From the IMG/VR virus record IMGVR_UViG_3300023116_000057, positions 1 through 56,841 of that record: a stretch of DNA of 56,841 nt. One strand, written 5' to 3'. The notes under the pieces were generated by a model. It did no database searches, was not told where the DNA came from, and saw nothing but the letters and a program-made list of their open reading frames with translations. This document shows positions 16,962 through 26,220 of this stretch, piece by piece (within the stretch, counting starts at the first letter, position 1; every line of letters starts with the position of its first letter). Position numbers and translations under genes: made by a program. Source of the stretch: a virus.

Positions 16962-18008
16962 ATGAAAAAAACAATGACTGATTCTTTAAAAATTGGTTTG
17001 TCATATGATGATGTGACAATTCAAGATACTTGGTCTACGATAAAAACTAGAGATGAGTGCAACATTGCAACACAATTCACAACAAACCACAGAATAAACG
17101 TTCCAATTATTGCTTCTCCAATGAGAACTGTTTGTGGTCCTGAGATGGCTATTGAATTGGCTAAGTTGGGTGCGGTTGGAATTCTTCATCGCAATGTTCC
17201 GATTGAAATTCAAAAAGAAACGTTTGTGAAAATTAGAAGAATGTATCCTGGCTTGTTGGCTTGTACCTCGATTGGAGTTCAAGATTCTGATATTGACAAA
17301 GCGTTGGAATTACGTCCTGACGTTTTGATGATTGATACAGCACATGCATCTTCTGACAGGACACTGAAGATTCTTAAAATTTTAAAATCAGATAGCACCT
17401 TTAAGTCTGATATTATCGTAGGAACAGTGGGTCATCCTATTGCAATTAAAATACTTCAGGATGCCGGTGTTGATGCAATAAGAGTGGGTATTGGAGGTGG
17501 AAGTCTCTGTTCTACTCGCGTAAAAACTGGTGTAGGTATCCCAAATGTTACTGCTTTGATGGAGTGTGTTGAAGAAGCGTGGGTTCCTGTACATGCAGAT
17601 GGAGGAATTAGAAGTCCGGGTGATGTTGCGAAAGCTTTATCTATCGGAGATAGAACAAACGGGGTAACTTGTGTTGTTCTTGGTTCTCTTCTAGCCGGAA
17701 CAAAAGAATCTCCAGGTCCGATACATCGAAGAGGTCAGTGGCCGAATCAGTGGTTGGTGAAAGAATACTATGGAGAGGCATCAGCAAAGGCTCAAGAAAA
17801 CAAAGATAGACCCAGAATCGAAGGTGAGTACAAAGAAATCATGTACAAGGGCAAAGTAAAAAGAATTGTCAATGATATTTGTGATGGGTTGCGCTCTTCT
17901 ATGTCATATGTTGATGCTAAAACTTTGAATCAATTTCGAGAGAATGCCAAATTCATTAGGAATACTCACTCATCGATTAAAGAAGGCAAACCTCACTTGA
18001 TTTATTGA
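16962..18008 (+). CDS. IMP dehydrogenase / GMP reductase family enzyme (348 aa)
   Basis: An NAD(P)-dependent purine nucleotide enzyme with a TIM barrel. The opening is KIGLSYDDVTI. Residues NVPIIASPMRTVCGPEMA, then HRNVPIE, DVLMIDTAHASSD and the active-site loop GIGGGSLCSTR (catalytic Cys183) follow, then VPVHADGGIRSPGDVAKAL. The CBS (Bateman) domains of standard IMPDH are absent, and at 348 aa it has the size of GMP reductase. The segment KTGVGIPNVTAL leaves IMPDH or GMPR undecided. It probably adjusts the guanine nucleotide pool during infection. Confidence 0.85.
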   Translation: MKKTMTDSLKIGLSYDDVTIQDTWSTIKTRDECNIATQFTTNHRINVPIIASPMRTVCGPEMAIELAKLGAVGILHRNVPIEIQKETFVKIRRMYPGLLACTSIGVQDSDIDKALELRPDVLMIDTAHASSDRTLKILKILKSDSTFKSDIIVGTVGHPIAIKILQDAGVDAIRVGIGGGSLCSTRVKTGVGIPNVTALMECVEEAWVPVHADGGIRSPGDVAKALSIGDRTNGVTCVVLGSLLAGTKESPGPIHRRGQWPNQWLVKEYYGEASAKAQENKDRPRIEGEYKEIMYKGKVKRIVNDICDGLRSSMSYVDAKTLNQFRENAKFIRNTHSSIKEGKPHLIY

Positions 18009-18022
18009 CGTAGAGAAAAAAA

Positions 18023-18994
18023 ATGAGACTCTTAATAATTGATGGGAACAATAGATTTATCAGTTGTTATATTAAAAATCCATCTATTTCTCCTGATGGA
18101 AAGCCAGTTGGTGGGATAGATGGATTTTTAAAGTCTCTCAATAAACTTTTGAGAGAGACAAAACCTGATAAAGTTTTAATATGTTGGGATTCTCCTGACA
18201 ATGCAAAAAAAAGAAGAAGAATAAACAAAAATTACAAATTAAATAGAAAATCTGCTAGATTAAACAGATTTGTTGAAGAAAAATCAGCAAAAAAGAATGA
18301 AGAAAATAGGAATTGGCAACTTTTGAGTTTAATAGGAATTCTGAATTATCTTCCAGTCTCACAGGTATGTTTGACAAATATTGAAGCAGATGATATTATT
18401 GCTTTTGTATGTAATAATTATAAAAACCACGATAAGATTATTGTGTCTTCTGATAAAGATTATTATCAACTCTTAGATGATTCGACCGTGGTTATGAGAC
18501 CCACTCAGAAAGAAATACTTACAAAATATGATGTGACTGAAAAATACAACATTCATCCAAACAATTTTCCTATTGCTAGAGCCATTGAGGGCGATTCTAG
18601 CGACAATTTAAAGGGGGTAAAAGGGTTAGGTATCAAAACTGTTTCGAAGTTGTTTACAAGGCTTAAGAATGAAGATTTTTTTGAACTAAAGGATGTTTTT
18701 AAGATTTGCGAGGAGAAAGTAAAAAATGAAAAGAATTGTGGTAAATCCATTCACAAAATTTTGGAAAACAAAGAATTGATAGAAGAGAACTATGTCCTCA
18801 TGCAGTTGCAAGTGACAAGAATATCAGTTCAAAATCAAAATGTTATACACTCGATTGTAGAACACAACGATTCCGACTTTAATCAAATATTCTTTTTGTC
18901 TGAACTTATCAATTGTGGGTTGGGCAAAAACAATGAATACGAAGAACTGAAGAAGAATTGTAGAATACTTTCTAACAAAAATTGGGAAGTATAA
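18023..18994 (+). CDS. FEN/T4 RNase H-type 5'-3' exonuclease (323 aa)
   Basis: Removes RNA primers and flaps on the lagging strand. The pattern is MRLLIIDGNN, then VLICWDSP, ADDIIAF, KIIVSSDKDYYQLL and AIEGDSSDNLKGVKGLGIKT. These supply the clustered acidic metal ligands and the helix-hairpin-helix of the FEN family. Length is near T4 RNase H (305 aa). It lies directly before the helicase. Confidence 0.85.
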   Translation: MRLLIIDGNNRFISCYIKNPSISPDGKPVGGIDGFLKSLNKLLRETKPDKVLICWDSPDNAKKRRRINKNYKLNRKSARLNRFVEEKSAKKNEENRNWQLLSLIGILNYLPVSQVCLTNIEADDIIAFVCNNYKNHDKIIVSSDKDYYQLLDDSTVVMRPTQKEILTKYDVTEKYNIHPNNFPIARAIEGDSSDNLKGVKGLGIKTVSKLFTRLKNEDFFELKDVFKICEEKVKNEKNCGKSIHKILENKELIEENYVLMQLQVTRISVQNQNVIHSIVEHNDSDFNQIFFLSELINCGLGKNNEYEELKKNCRILSNKNWEV

Positions 18995-19020
18995 ATTTAA
19001 AAGCGAGAGGCAACTAAAAT

Positions 19021-20403
19021 ATGTTTTTTAAATCCAAAAAAGATTTTTCAACGCTGGGAACATCCTTTCAAGAAAAATTAGTTCACATCATAGCAAAAGA
19101 TAGAAGTTTTGCCGACCAAATACAAGAAGTGTTGGATTATGATTATTTTGACTTGAAGTATCTGAGAAAGTTTGTAAAAGAACTGTACGATTACCGTAAA
19201 GATAATGATTTTTATCCAACTGAAGACATGATTGATATAATTCTGAAAACAAAATATTCGATAGCAGATGCAAAACCATCGAGTGTTAATGTCCAAATTC
19301 ACAATTTTTACGAAAATATTGTAAAAAATAAAGAAATCAAAAAGGAAGAGGTAAAGTTTGTAAAAGAAAAGTCTTTGGATTTTTGTAAAAAACAAAACTT
19401 TAAAAAAGCCATCGTCCAGTCTGAAAAACTATTAAATAGAGGCAGCTTCGATGACGTTCAAAGACTTGTTAATGAAGCACTGAAGTTAGGTTCTGAAAAC
19501 AATTTTGGATACGACTATCAACTTGATTTTAACGCACGTTATGTAAAGAACCATAGAGCAACTGTTCCTACTCCTTGGAAGGAAATGAATGATGTCGTAG
19601 GTGGTGGTCACGGAAAGGGGGAACTTGGTGTAATTATCGCTCCTACTGGATGTGGTAAGTCGATGATTTGTTGTGCGTTGGGCGCACATGCTGTAAAGTC
19701 TGGCTATAATGTCGTTTACTACACTTTGGAACTACAAGACACAGTTATTGGACAACGTTTTGATTCTTGTATAACAGGAATTGACTTGAATGACCTATTC
19801 GACAACAAGCAACAAGTTTTTGACACAGTAAAGAATATGCCTGGGAAATTAATAATCAAAGAATACCCAGCAAAAAGAGCATCAGTTACAACTTTGGAGA
19901 GGCATCTTGAAAAACTCATAACAACAGGCTTTGAACCTGACGTTGTAATAGTAGACTATGGTGATTTACTTAAGCCTGTTGGATACAACAATGAACTTCG
20001 TATAAGTCTTGGGCAAATTTATGAAGAATTGAGGGGTCTCGCTAAACAATTTAATGTCGCAATTTGGTCTCCAACACAAACCAACAGAAAGGGCTACAAC
20101 AGTCCAGTTGTTACGATGGAAGACATCAGCGAGGCTTTTAATAAGTGTTTCACGGCAGATTTGATTTTTTCTTTTTCAAGGACTGCTGACGACAAAAGTC
20201 AGGGGGGAGGAAGGTTCTTCTTAGGCAAAAATAGAAACGGTAGAGATGGAATACTTTTCCCAGCAAGAGTCAGGCTCGACAATATCTATTTTGAAATACT
20301 ACCTGCAACTCAAGAAACAATTGAAGACTTTCTCAAGAACGAAAGTAAAAAAAATCTATCTAGTTTGCAATCAAAATTTGAAAAATTCAAAGAAAATATA
20401 TAA
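19021..20403 (+). CDS. DnaB/gp41-type replicative helicase (460 aa)
   Basis: Hexameric 5'-3' helicase of the phage replisome. The helical N-terminal domain spans about residues 1-150. The RecA-like ATPase has Walker A APTGCGKS (residues 207-214), then YYTLELQDTVIGQRF, Walker B VVIVDYGDLL, and a sensor region WSPTQTNRKG. Length and domain order match T4 gp41 (475 aa). Context is FEN exonuclease upstream, RNR downstream. No separate primase gene is visible in this window. Confidence 0.88.
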   Translation: MFFKSKKDFSTLGTSFQEKLVHIIAKDRSFADQIQEVLDYDYFDLKYLRKFVKELYDYRKDNDFYPTEDMIDIILKTKYSIADAKPSSVNVQIHNFYENIVKNKEIKKEEVKFVKEKSLDFCKKQNFKKAIVQSEKLLNRGSFDDVQRLVNEALKLGSENNFGYDYQLDFNARYVKNHRATVPTPWKEMNDVVGGGHGKGELGVIIAPTGCGKSMICCALGAHAVKSGYNVVYYTLELQDTVIGQRFDSCITGIDLNDLFDNKQQVFDTVKNMPGKLIIKEYPAKRASVTTLERHLEKLITTGFEPDVVIVDYGDLLKPVGYNNELRISLGQIYEELRGLAKQFNVAIWSPTQTNRKGYNSPVVTMEDISEAFNKCFTADLIFSFSRTADDKSQGGGRFFLGKNRNGRDGILFPARVRLDNIYFEILPATQETIEDFLKNESKKNLSSLQSKFEKFKENI

Positions 20404-20416
20404 AGAGGAAAAAGTA

Positions 20417-22861
20417 ATGAAGAGGTACAACAAGGAGCAAGTCTTAGAGGCATCTATTGAATATTTTAATGGAGATAAACTTGCTGCGAATGCATTTTTA
20501 AAATATGCATTGCGAAAAGTGAATGACAAAGGTGAAGATATTTTTTATGAATTGACGCCGGAAGACATGCATCGAAGAATGGCCTGGGAGTTCGCAAGAA
20601 TCGAAAACAAATATCCATCGGAGAGCAAACTCACAGAGGAAGAGATATTTGAATTGTTTGATGGGTTCAAAAAACACTGTCCACAAGGCTCTCCTATGAT
20701 GGGAATTGGAAACAATCACCAGATGTTGTCGTTGGGAAATTGTTTTGTTGTGGATGCTCCAAAAGATAACATGTCGGATATTGTTGAGACAGGTAAAAGA
20801 ACAGCAAACCTTTACAAGCGTAGAGCAGGAGTCGGGCTTTGTGTTTCGAATTTGAGGCCAGATGGGGCCAAGGTTGACAATGCTGCTTTAAAATCAAGTG
20901 GTGCTTGGAGTTTTTGTGACTTCTTTTCCTACATAACTGGATTGGTTGGACAAAACAATCGACGTGGAGCAGAAATGCTGACTATGTTTGTCAACCACCC
21001 AGACATTTTTAAGTTTGTCGAGATGAAAAGTGATTTGGGTAAAGTAACAAACGCCAATGTTTCTGTAAAAATAATGAATCATTTTATGGAAATGGTAGAA
21101 AAAGATGGACAATACCTGTTGCAGTGGCCAGTTGATGTTCCTCCCGAACAAGCACAATATAAAGAAACGATTAAAGCAAGAAAACTGTGGAAGCATATTG
21201 TAGATAAAGCAACCAAGTATGCAGAACCTGGATTGCTATTTTGGGACAAAATTTGCGATTACATGCCATCGCATTCCTACGGAAAAAAATATAAAAATTT
21301 CCTGACGCAGTGTGTCAATCCATGTGGCGAAATCGCTATGGGAACAGACTCTTGTCGCTTGTACTCTCAAAACTTGAAGCACTATGTTATTCATCCTTTT
21401 ACAAACAATGCGTTTTTTGATTTTGACCAGTTTAGACAAGATGTTCGTAAAGCAATGCGACTGTCTGACGACATGGTTGATTTGGAAATTGAAAAATTAA
21501 ATAAACTTATTGACAGTGCAGATACTGAAGATGAAAGGCAAATGTGGAGGGAGTATTGCGAGACTGCCATTCAAGGTAGACGAACAGGCTTGGGTACTCA
21601 TGGTTTGGCAGATGCACTAGCCAGAATGTGTTTGAGATATGATTCCGAAGAATCAATAAATTTAATTGAACAAATTTATTGTACAATGAAAGTGGAAGCG
21701 TACCGTGAGAGTATAAATCTTGCAAAGGAAAGAGGTTCTTTCCCTATTTTTGATTGGGAGATAGAAAAAGACAATGACTTCATTCAGTCTTTACCAGAAG
21801 ACATTAAAAAAGATATTGCCACTTATGGTCGCAGAAATATTTCAATTTTAACTAATGCACCAACAGGTACAGTCTCTTTGTTGTCACAAGTTTCCTCTGG
21901 AATAGAGCCAGTCTTTAGAAATTCATATGTTCGTCGTGTCAAATTCAATCCTCACGATTATGCTAATAGTGTAACGCCGGACTATACAGACGATAACGGT
22001 GTTTCTTACAAAGAATTTGTTGTTTTCCATCACAATGTGGAAGAGTACATGAAGACTTTTGGAACAAAAGAAATACCAGATTTTTTTGTAACCAGTGATA
22101 TTATCGATTGGGAAAAAAGAATCGATGTACAAGCAGCAATTCAAAGACACATGGACCACAGTATTAGTTCAACAATCAACCTTCCAGAAGGCACAAAAAA
22201 TAGTGTCGTTGCAAACCTTTACATGAGGGCTTGGAAGAAAGGACTGAAAGGTGTCACAGTTTATGTCGATGGTTCAAGAAGTGGAATTCTTGTAAACCAA
22301 TCTACAACCAGTGAAGATAGTTTTGATTATTGCGATGCTCACAAAAGACCAAAAATTTTAGATTGTGATATACATCACTCTCGTTCGGGATGGATTTTCT
22401 TTGTTGGTTTGATTGACGGAAAGCCTTATGAAATTTTTGGAGGTCCAAGAGAAGACGTTCCGGTAAGTTTTCATACGAGTAAAGGAAGAATAATGAAGCG
22501 TCCAAATGTTTCTTATCGTCAAACTTCTTCTTATGATTTGTTTTTTATGAGAGGCAAAAAAGAAGTAAAAATAAAAAATATTAATCAGGCGTTTAACAAC
22601 CATTCTTATGTAGATTATACACGTTTAGTTTCTTTATCTTTGCGACATGGAGCGAAGCCAGGATTCATTGCAGATAGTTTGTTGAAAAACAGAGAAAGCG
22701 AAATGTTTTCTTTCCAAAAATGTATTTCTAGAATATTGAGAAAATATGTTGAGAATGGCGAACGTTCTGGAATTATGTGCCAAGAATGCAACGAAAAAAC
22801 AATGGTTTATGAGGGTGGCTGTTCTGTTTGTATGAGTTGCGGAAATTCTCTCTGTGGATAA
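20417..22861 (+). CDS. nrdJ: Class II (B12-dependent) ribonucleotide reductase (814 aa)
   Basis: Converts ribonucleotides to deoxyribonucleotides using adenosylcobalamin. It has an active-site cysteine region (SLGNCFVVDAP), a finger-loop area (QCVNPCGEI) and the C-terminal redox cysteines (MCQECN, CSVCMSCGNSLCG). APTGTVSLLSQVSSGIEPVF is the canonical RNR segment. No NrdB-type small subunit is present, as expected for class II. A longer ORF begins at 20246 inside the helicase gene, but ATG 20417 with GAGG upstream is the sensible start. It leads a nucleotide-metabolism block with thyX. Confidence 0.92.
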   Translation: MKRYNKEQVLEASIEYFNGDKLAANAFLKYALRKVNDKGEDIFYELTPEDMHRRMAWEFARIENKYPSESKLTEEEIFELFDGFKKHCPQGSPMMGIGNNHQMLSLGNCFVVDAPKDNMSDIVETGKRTANLYKRRAGVGLCVSNLRPDGAKVDNAALKSSGAWSFCDFFSYITGLVGQNNRRGAEMLTMFVNHPDIFKFVEMKSDLGKVTNANVSVKIMNHFMEMVEKDGQYLLQWPVDVPPEQAQYKETIKARKLWKHIVDKATKYAEPGLLFWDKICDYMPSHSYGKKYKNFLTQCVNPCGEIAMGTDSCRLYSQNLKHYVIHPFTNNAFFDFDQFRQDVRKAMRLSDDMVDLEIEKLNKLIDSADTEDERQMWREYCETAIQGRRTGLGTHGLADALARMCLRYDSEESINLIEQIYCTMKVEAYRESINLAKERGSFPIFDWEIEKDNDFIQSLPEDIKKDIATYGRRNISILTNAPTGTVSLLSQVSSGIEPVFRNSYVRRVKFNPHDYANSVTPDYTDDNGVSYKEFVVFHHNVEEYMKTFGTKEIPDFFVTSDIIDWEKRIDVQAAIQRHMDHSISSTINLPEGTKNSVVANLYMRAWKKGLKGVTVYVDGSRSGILVNQSTTSEDSFDYCDAHKRPKILDCDIHHSRSGWIFFVGLIDGKPYEIFGGPREDVPVSFHTSKGRIMKRPNVSYRQTSSYDLFFMRGKKEVKIKNINQAFNNHSYVDYTRLVSLSLRHGAKPGFIADSLLKNRESEMFSFQKCISRILRKYVENGERSGIMCQECNEKTMVYEGGCSVCMSCGNSLCG

Positions 22862-22889
22862 TCAAGATAAACAAGCAGGAGTTCCAGTG

Positions 22890-23144
22890 GTGAACGTAGA
22901 AAACAATTTTTGTTGGTGCGAAACTTGTAATTGTTTTACAAGTCACGAAATATTTTATTTTAGGACGCCATTGGACTCCGATGCTTCTTGGGTTAATGAA
23001 ATTTATAAGTCTTGGACGTGCGAAATTTGCTGCAACAATAGAAAATATAAAATTGATTGTATTGAAAAAAATCAAATTGATTTACGTTACAACCCTTTTA
23101 ATATAAACGGGAAATTTATACAAAAAAAGAAGAGGTCAAAATGA
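22890..23144 (+). CDS. Small zinc-ribbon-like protein (84 aa)
   Basis: Two Cys clusters (CWCETC and CEICC) separated by about 40 residues suggest a metal-binding ribbon; a basic tail (KKKRSK) closes it. The start is a GTG (22890 or 22887) chosen for the AGGAG at 22877-22881. Its stop overlaps the next start (ATGA). It may be a small regulator or an accessory to RNR; the function is unknown. Confidence 0.6.
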   Translation: MNVENNFCWCETCNCFTSHEIFYFRTPLDSDASWVNEIYKSWTCEICCNNRKYKIDCIEKNQIDLRYNPFNINGKFIQKKKRSK

Positions 23145-23410
23145 AAACAAAAAAGTACAAGCCAGTTCAAAATTATATTTTTGTGGAATTGGTAGAAGAT
23201 GAAGAAAAAGAAAGTATTGTTCTTACAACAAATAATAAAAAAATCAAAGATTATCAAGAGTGTAAGATTTTCGATTTGAGTCAAAATGTTGCAAAGGACA
23301 CCAATTATAAACCAGGAGATTACATTTTGGTGCATGGGTTTTCAATAGAAACATACAAAGATGTAAATTTTGTTAGTAGTCACAACGTAATTGCTCACTA
23401 CGAGGTCTAA
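23141..23410 (+). CDS. GroES/gp31-like co-chaperonin (89 aa)
   Basis: The sequence follows the GroES fold: KPVQNYIFVELVEDEEKE, then SIVLTT, where GroES has its mobile-loop entrance, then ...CKIFDLSQNV, YKPGDYILVHGF and HNVIAHYEV. The PGD turn and the final IA(H)YE strand are typical. Length (89 aa) is near GroES (97). The mobile loop is short and polar. A GroEL is encoded at 33161-34723, so the phage may have its own pair, although the two genes are about 10 kb apart. Confidence 0.7.
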   Translation: MKTKKYKPVQNYIFVELVEDEEKESIVLTTNNKKIKDYQECKIFDLSQNVAKDTNYKPGDYILVHGFSIETYKDVNFVSSHNVIAHYEV

Positions 23411-23412
23411 AG

Positions 23413-24192
23413 ATGGAAGTAAAATTTAAGAATAATGTTGTTCTGTTGGGTACTTATGGTGGAGACAAAACTCATTCGATGTCTGCTTGGTGTTCGACAT
23501 TTAAGGAATTTGGAATAGAGATACCAGACGAAATAGATGATAGAATTGATATAATTTTTGACTATATGATGCATACAAAAAAGAAAACCCCAGCAGAATT
23601 GCTGGAAATGCTTGCATCATCTAACCACGGCACACCTTTTGAAAAGTCTTTTATTCATTTTCAGATCGAGACAGATATTGCTTCTCACATTCATCTTTTG
23701 AAACACAGAGTCGGAGTCTCCGTGAATGCTGAGAGCGCGAGGTACAAACGACTGAGTGAACCAAAAATGTATGTTCCGTTCGATTGGCCCAATGAAGAAA
23801 TCGAGAAACATATCGGATATTGCCAAACAGCAATTCGCGAGTATCACAGAAGAATACCAGTGTTAGTGAAGCACTACCAAGAAGCACCATACAATATGGA
23901 GCGCAGCAAGGCGATTAAAAGAGCAAAGGAGACTGCTCGTTTTTGTCTTCCATATTCCAATCAAATTGTTTGTGATGTTTCTTTCAATTGGCGTTCGTTT
24001 TATCATTTTCTTGGCTTGAGATATTCTAAGCATTCACAAACAGAGATACAGCGTATTGCTGAAGAATGTTTAAAGCAATTGTATTTTCATAAATATGATG
24101 AATTCAAACACACAATGAAAGCTTTTGATTTGCTAACAGAGAGTGGTGAATTGAGAAGTCCATTCGCTGAATATCTTATAAAAGCACAATGA
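23413..24192 (+). CDS. thyX: Flavin-dependent thymidylate synthase ThyX (259 aa)
   Basis: Makes dTMP from dUMP using FAD and methylenetetrahydrofolate. The ThyX motif region is KHRVGVSVNAESARY (residues 97-111), a variant of RHRxxSxNxxSxRY with Lys for the first Arg. SSNHGTPFEKSFIHF before it and CDVSFNWRSFYHFLGLRYS after it are characteristic. Length is usual. Overlaps the next gene by four bases. Confidence 0.93.
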   Translation: MEVKFKNNVVLLGTYGGDKTHSMSAWCSTFKEFGIEIPDEIDDRIDIIFDYMMHTKKKTPAELLEMLASSNHGTPFEKSFIHFQIETDIASHIHLLKHRVGVSVNAESARYKRLSEPKMYVPFDWPNEEIEKHIGYCQTAIREYHRRIPVLVKHYQEAPYNMERSKAIKRAKETARFCLPYSNQIVCDVSFNWRSFYHFLGLRYSKHSQTEIQRIAEECLKQLYFHKYDEFKHTMKAFDLLTESGELRSPFAEYLIKAQ

Positions 24193-25037
24193 ATTTAAAA
24201 TATGAAAACTTAGTTTTGGGAAATTCCTTAGAATCCCTTATATACGCTGCAATAAACAATTATTTTGTAATTTATGTGAATTCTAGACGACCATTTTTCT
24301 ACGAAAGGTTTGATTCAAGCGATGACTTGTCGTGGTTTGGTATAAACAATATTTCGAAAGAAATGATAACTAACAAAAAAAAATATCATGCAGGACATAG
24401 CAAACAAATTTTTATGCACAAACTTTTGTTTGCTATGTCTTTGTCTGGTTTAGTTTTGAAAATCAAAAGTCAAGATTTTTTGAGTCAGAATGAAAAAAAT
24501 AATTTAATTTTGAGAGTAAAAAACAAAAACAAAGTACACTTTGTTTACGACAATATGTTTGTGTTCGATGATATTTTTATAAATCAATGCAGCACAGAGA
24601 GTGAAATCATAGAAGGTGTAAAAATTTATGACTTTTTAGAACTAAAAACTAGAGGGGGTGGACACAACTACGACTTGTTTCAATTTGATGATAATTTTGT
24701 GAAAAACGTTTGGTTTGGCAATTTTGACGTATATTATAAAAAAAACAAAGGAAGAAGGAAACACGCAATTGCGGTTTCTGAATTTCCAAAATATGACAAC
24801 AACTCAGATGATTATCACGAAGTTTATGTAAAAAATAAAATAGTAAAAGAATTTAAGACTTTAAAGTATCAAGAAAAGTATAATATTGAATATTATCCAA
24901 CAAGAAGACATTTAATCAAAAATAGAAAAGTACACTATGATTACGAAAACATGCACAAGGTTGATATGTGCATCCAAAGTTTGTTGAAACAAAGCCAGAA
25001 CAAACAAAAAAATAAAATAAATTTTTATATGGATTGA
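24189..25037 (+). CDS. Unknown protein after thyX (282 aa)
   Basis: ATGA overlap with thyX. The opening (YENLVLGNSLESLIYAAINNY, shortened here to its first part) resembles the first beta-alpha-beta of a nucleotide-binding fold, but the canonical glycine pattern is incomplete. The rest is rich in Lys, Asn, Phe and Tyr, with no catalytic motif that I can identify. A flavin- or nucleotide-related role is only a guess from position. Confidence 0.65.
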   Translation: MNLKYENLVLGNSLESLIYAAINNYFVIYVNSRRPFFYERFDSSDDLSWFGINNISKEMITNKKKYHAGHSKQIFMHKLLFAMSLSGLVLKIKSQDFLSQNEKNNLILRVKNKNKVHFVYDNMFVFDDIFINQCSTESEIIEGVKIYDFLELKTRGGGHNYDLFQFDDNFVKNVWFGNFDVYYKKNKGRRKHAIAVSEFPKYDNNSDDYHEVYVKNKIVKEFKTLKYQEKYNIEYYPTRRHLIKNRKVHYDYENMHKVDMCIQSLLKQSQNKQKNKINFYMD

Positions 25038-25044
25038 AAACATA

Positions 25045-25995
25045 ATGCATTATCTAGACGGACCACCCAGCAAATATAATATATATACTGCTGGCATCAT
25101 TCCTGCCTTTGATAACAAAAGCATCTCTCCTTTACTTAACCCTTGTGTTACTCTCCCCATTGCAGAAAACTTTACTCCTTTGCACAATAGTGTTTTAGAA
25201 TGTGCTATTGTTGGATGTAGCAATATTTGGATAGTGTGTCCAGGAGAACATGTTTATTTGTTCCGAAAAATAATTGGCGACCACATTCTTAATCCGAATT
25301 ATTCAATATCACAATCAAAAAATAGAGATTCAAATTCAATAAAGAAAGAAATTCCAATTTATTATGTGCCTATCAGACCACTTGACAGAGAAAGAAGAGA
25401 CTCTATACCTTGGACAATCATCCACGGCGCACGTTTAGCCCGATACACGTCGAAAAAACTGTCCAAATGGCTTGTACCTCACGTCTTTTATGTTTCTTTC
25501 CCTATGGGCTTGTATGACCCGTTTTTTTTGCTTTCACACAAGAAACATATAAATCAACATGCTGACAACAACCTCAGATTCTATGTTTCTTATGAAAATG
25601 AGACTGTAAGAGATGGAAAATACTTAGGTTTTAGTTTTTATACCTCAGATTTTTTTGATTTGAAAAAGAACATAGTTGACAAATCGACAAATATGTATTA
25701 CACTGACGCTGGACATACAACTAAGTTGTCTTTGGAAGACAGATATTCAGGGAAAAATCTTTCTTTGGAGGATGTTTTTGATTTTTTGCCCCTCGATAAT
25801 TCCGTTGTGGCAGAAACTAAAAATTATTGTTCTTTGAATTGTTGGCAATCATATCAAGAATATATGAAAAGTGACATGACGGAAATATTTTCTGAATATG
25901 GAAGATGGGCGAAGAAAGGAGAACTTCTTTCGAATTCGTTCTTTAAAAAAGAAAAAAAGGATTTCCAGATGAGACCTTTTGGGAGGAAAACATGA
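25045..25995 (+). CDS. Unknown, possibly nucleotidyltransferase-like (316 aa)
   Basis: The N-terminal third (AGIIPAFDNKSISPLLNPCV, ...HNSVLECAIVGCSNIWIVC) recalls the GT-A fold of sugar nucleotidyltransferases. Those use an AAG-type loop and then an alpha-helix/strand ending IWIV, but the signature G-x-G-T-R loop is missing. The rest has no recognisable motif. Confidence in the gene is high; in the function it is low. Confidence 0.65.
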   Translation: MHYLDGPPSKYNIYTAGIIPAFDNKSISPLLNPCVTLPIAENFTPLHNSVLECAIVGCSNIWIVCPGEHVYLFRKIIGDHILNPNYSISQSKNRDSNSIKKEIPIYYVPIRPLDRERRDSIPWTIIHGARLARYTSKKLSKWLVPHVFYVSFPMGLYDPFFLLSHKKHINQHADNNLRFYVSYENETVRDGKYLGFSFYTSDFFDLKKNIVDKSTNMYYTDAGHTTKLSLEDRYSGKNLSLEDVFDFLPLDNSVVAETKNYCSLNCWQSYQEYMKSDMTEIFSEYGRWAKKGELLSNSFFKKEKKDFQMRPFGRKT

Positions 25996-26192
25996 AATAC
26001 AAGAAAATAAAAACATTGCCTCAAAGGGGGGATATTAGTTTTATATCGGGAAGTAATATGATAATGCCGACTATAGAGTTAGGTTCTTTTGGATACATGT
26101 TCGTGAAAAATGGTAAAGTTATAATAAGGCGTTATACTAATTCCTACGAACCAGAGAAAGAACTTATGCTGTTCAGAAAAAACGACAGATGA
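25992..26192 (+). CDS. Unknown small basic protein (66 aa)
   Basis: Overlaps the preceding stop (ATGA) with GGGAGG just upstream. Basic ends and a beta-like centre. No family recognised. Confidence 0.65.
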   Translation: MKYKKIKTLPQRGDISFISGSNMIMPTIELGSFGYMFVKNGKVIIRRYTNSYEPEKELMLFRKNDR

Positions 26193-26220
26193 ATACAATA
26201 TATTAACTTGGAGAAGAATA

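Noticed and set aside
20246-20416. N-terminal extension of the ribonucleotide reductase
   Set aside because: It lies inside the helicase gene; ATG 20417 has an SD and gives the normal RNR start.
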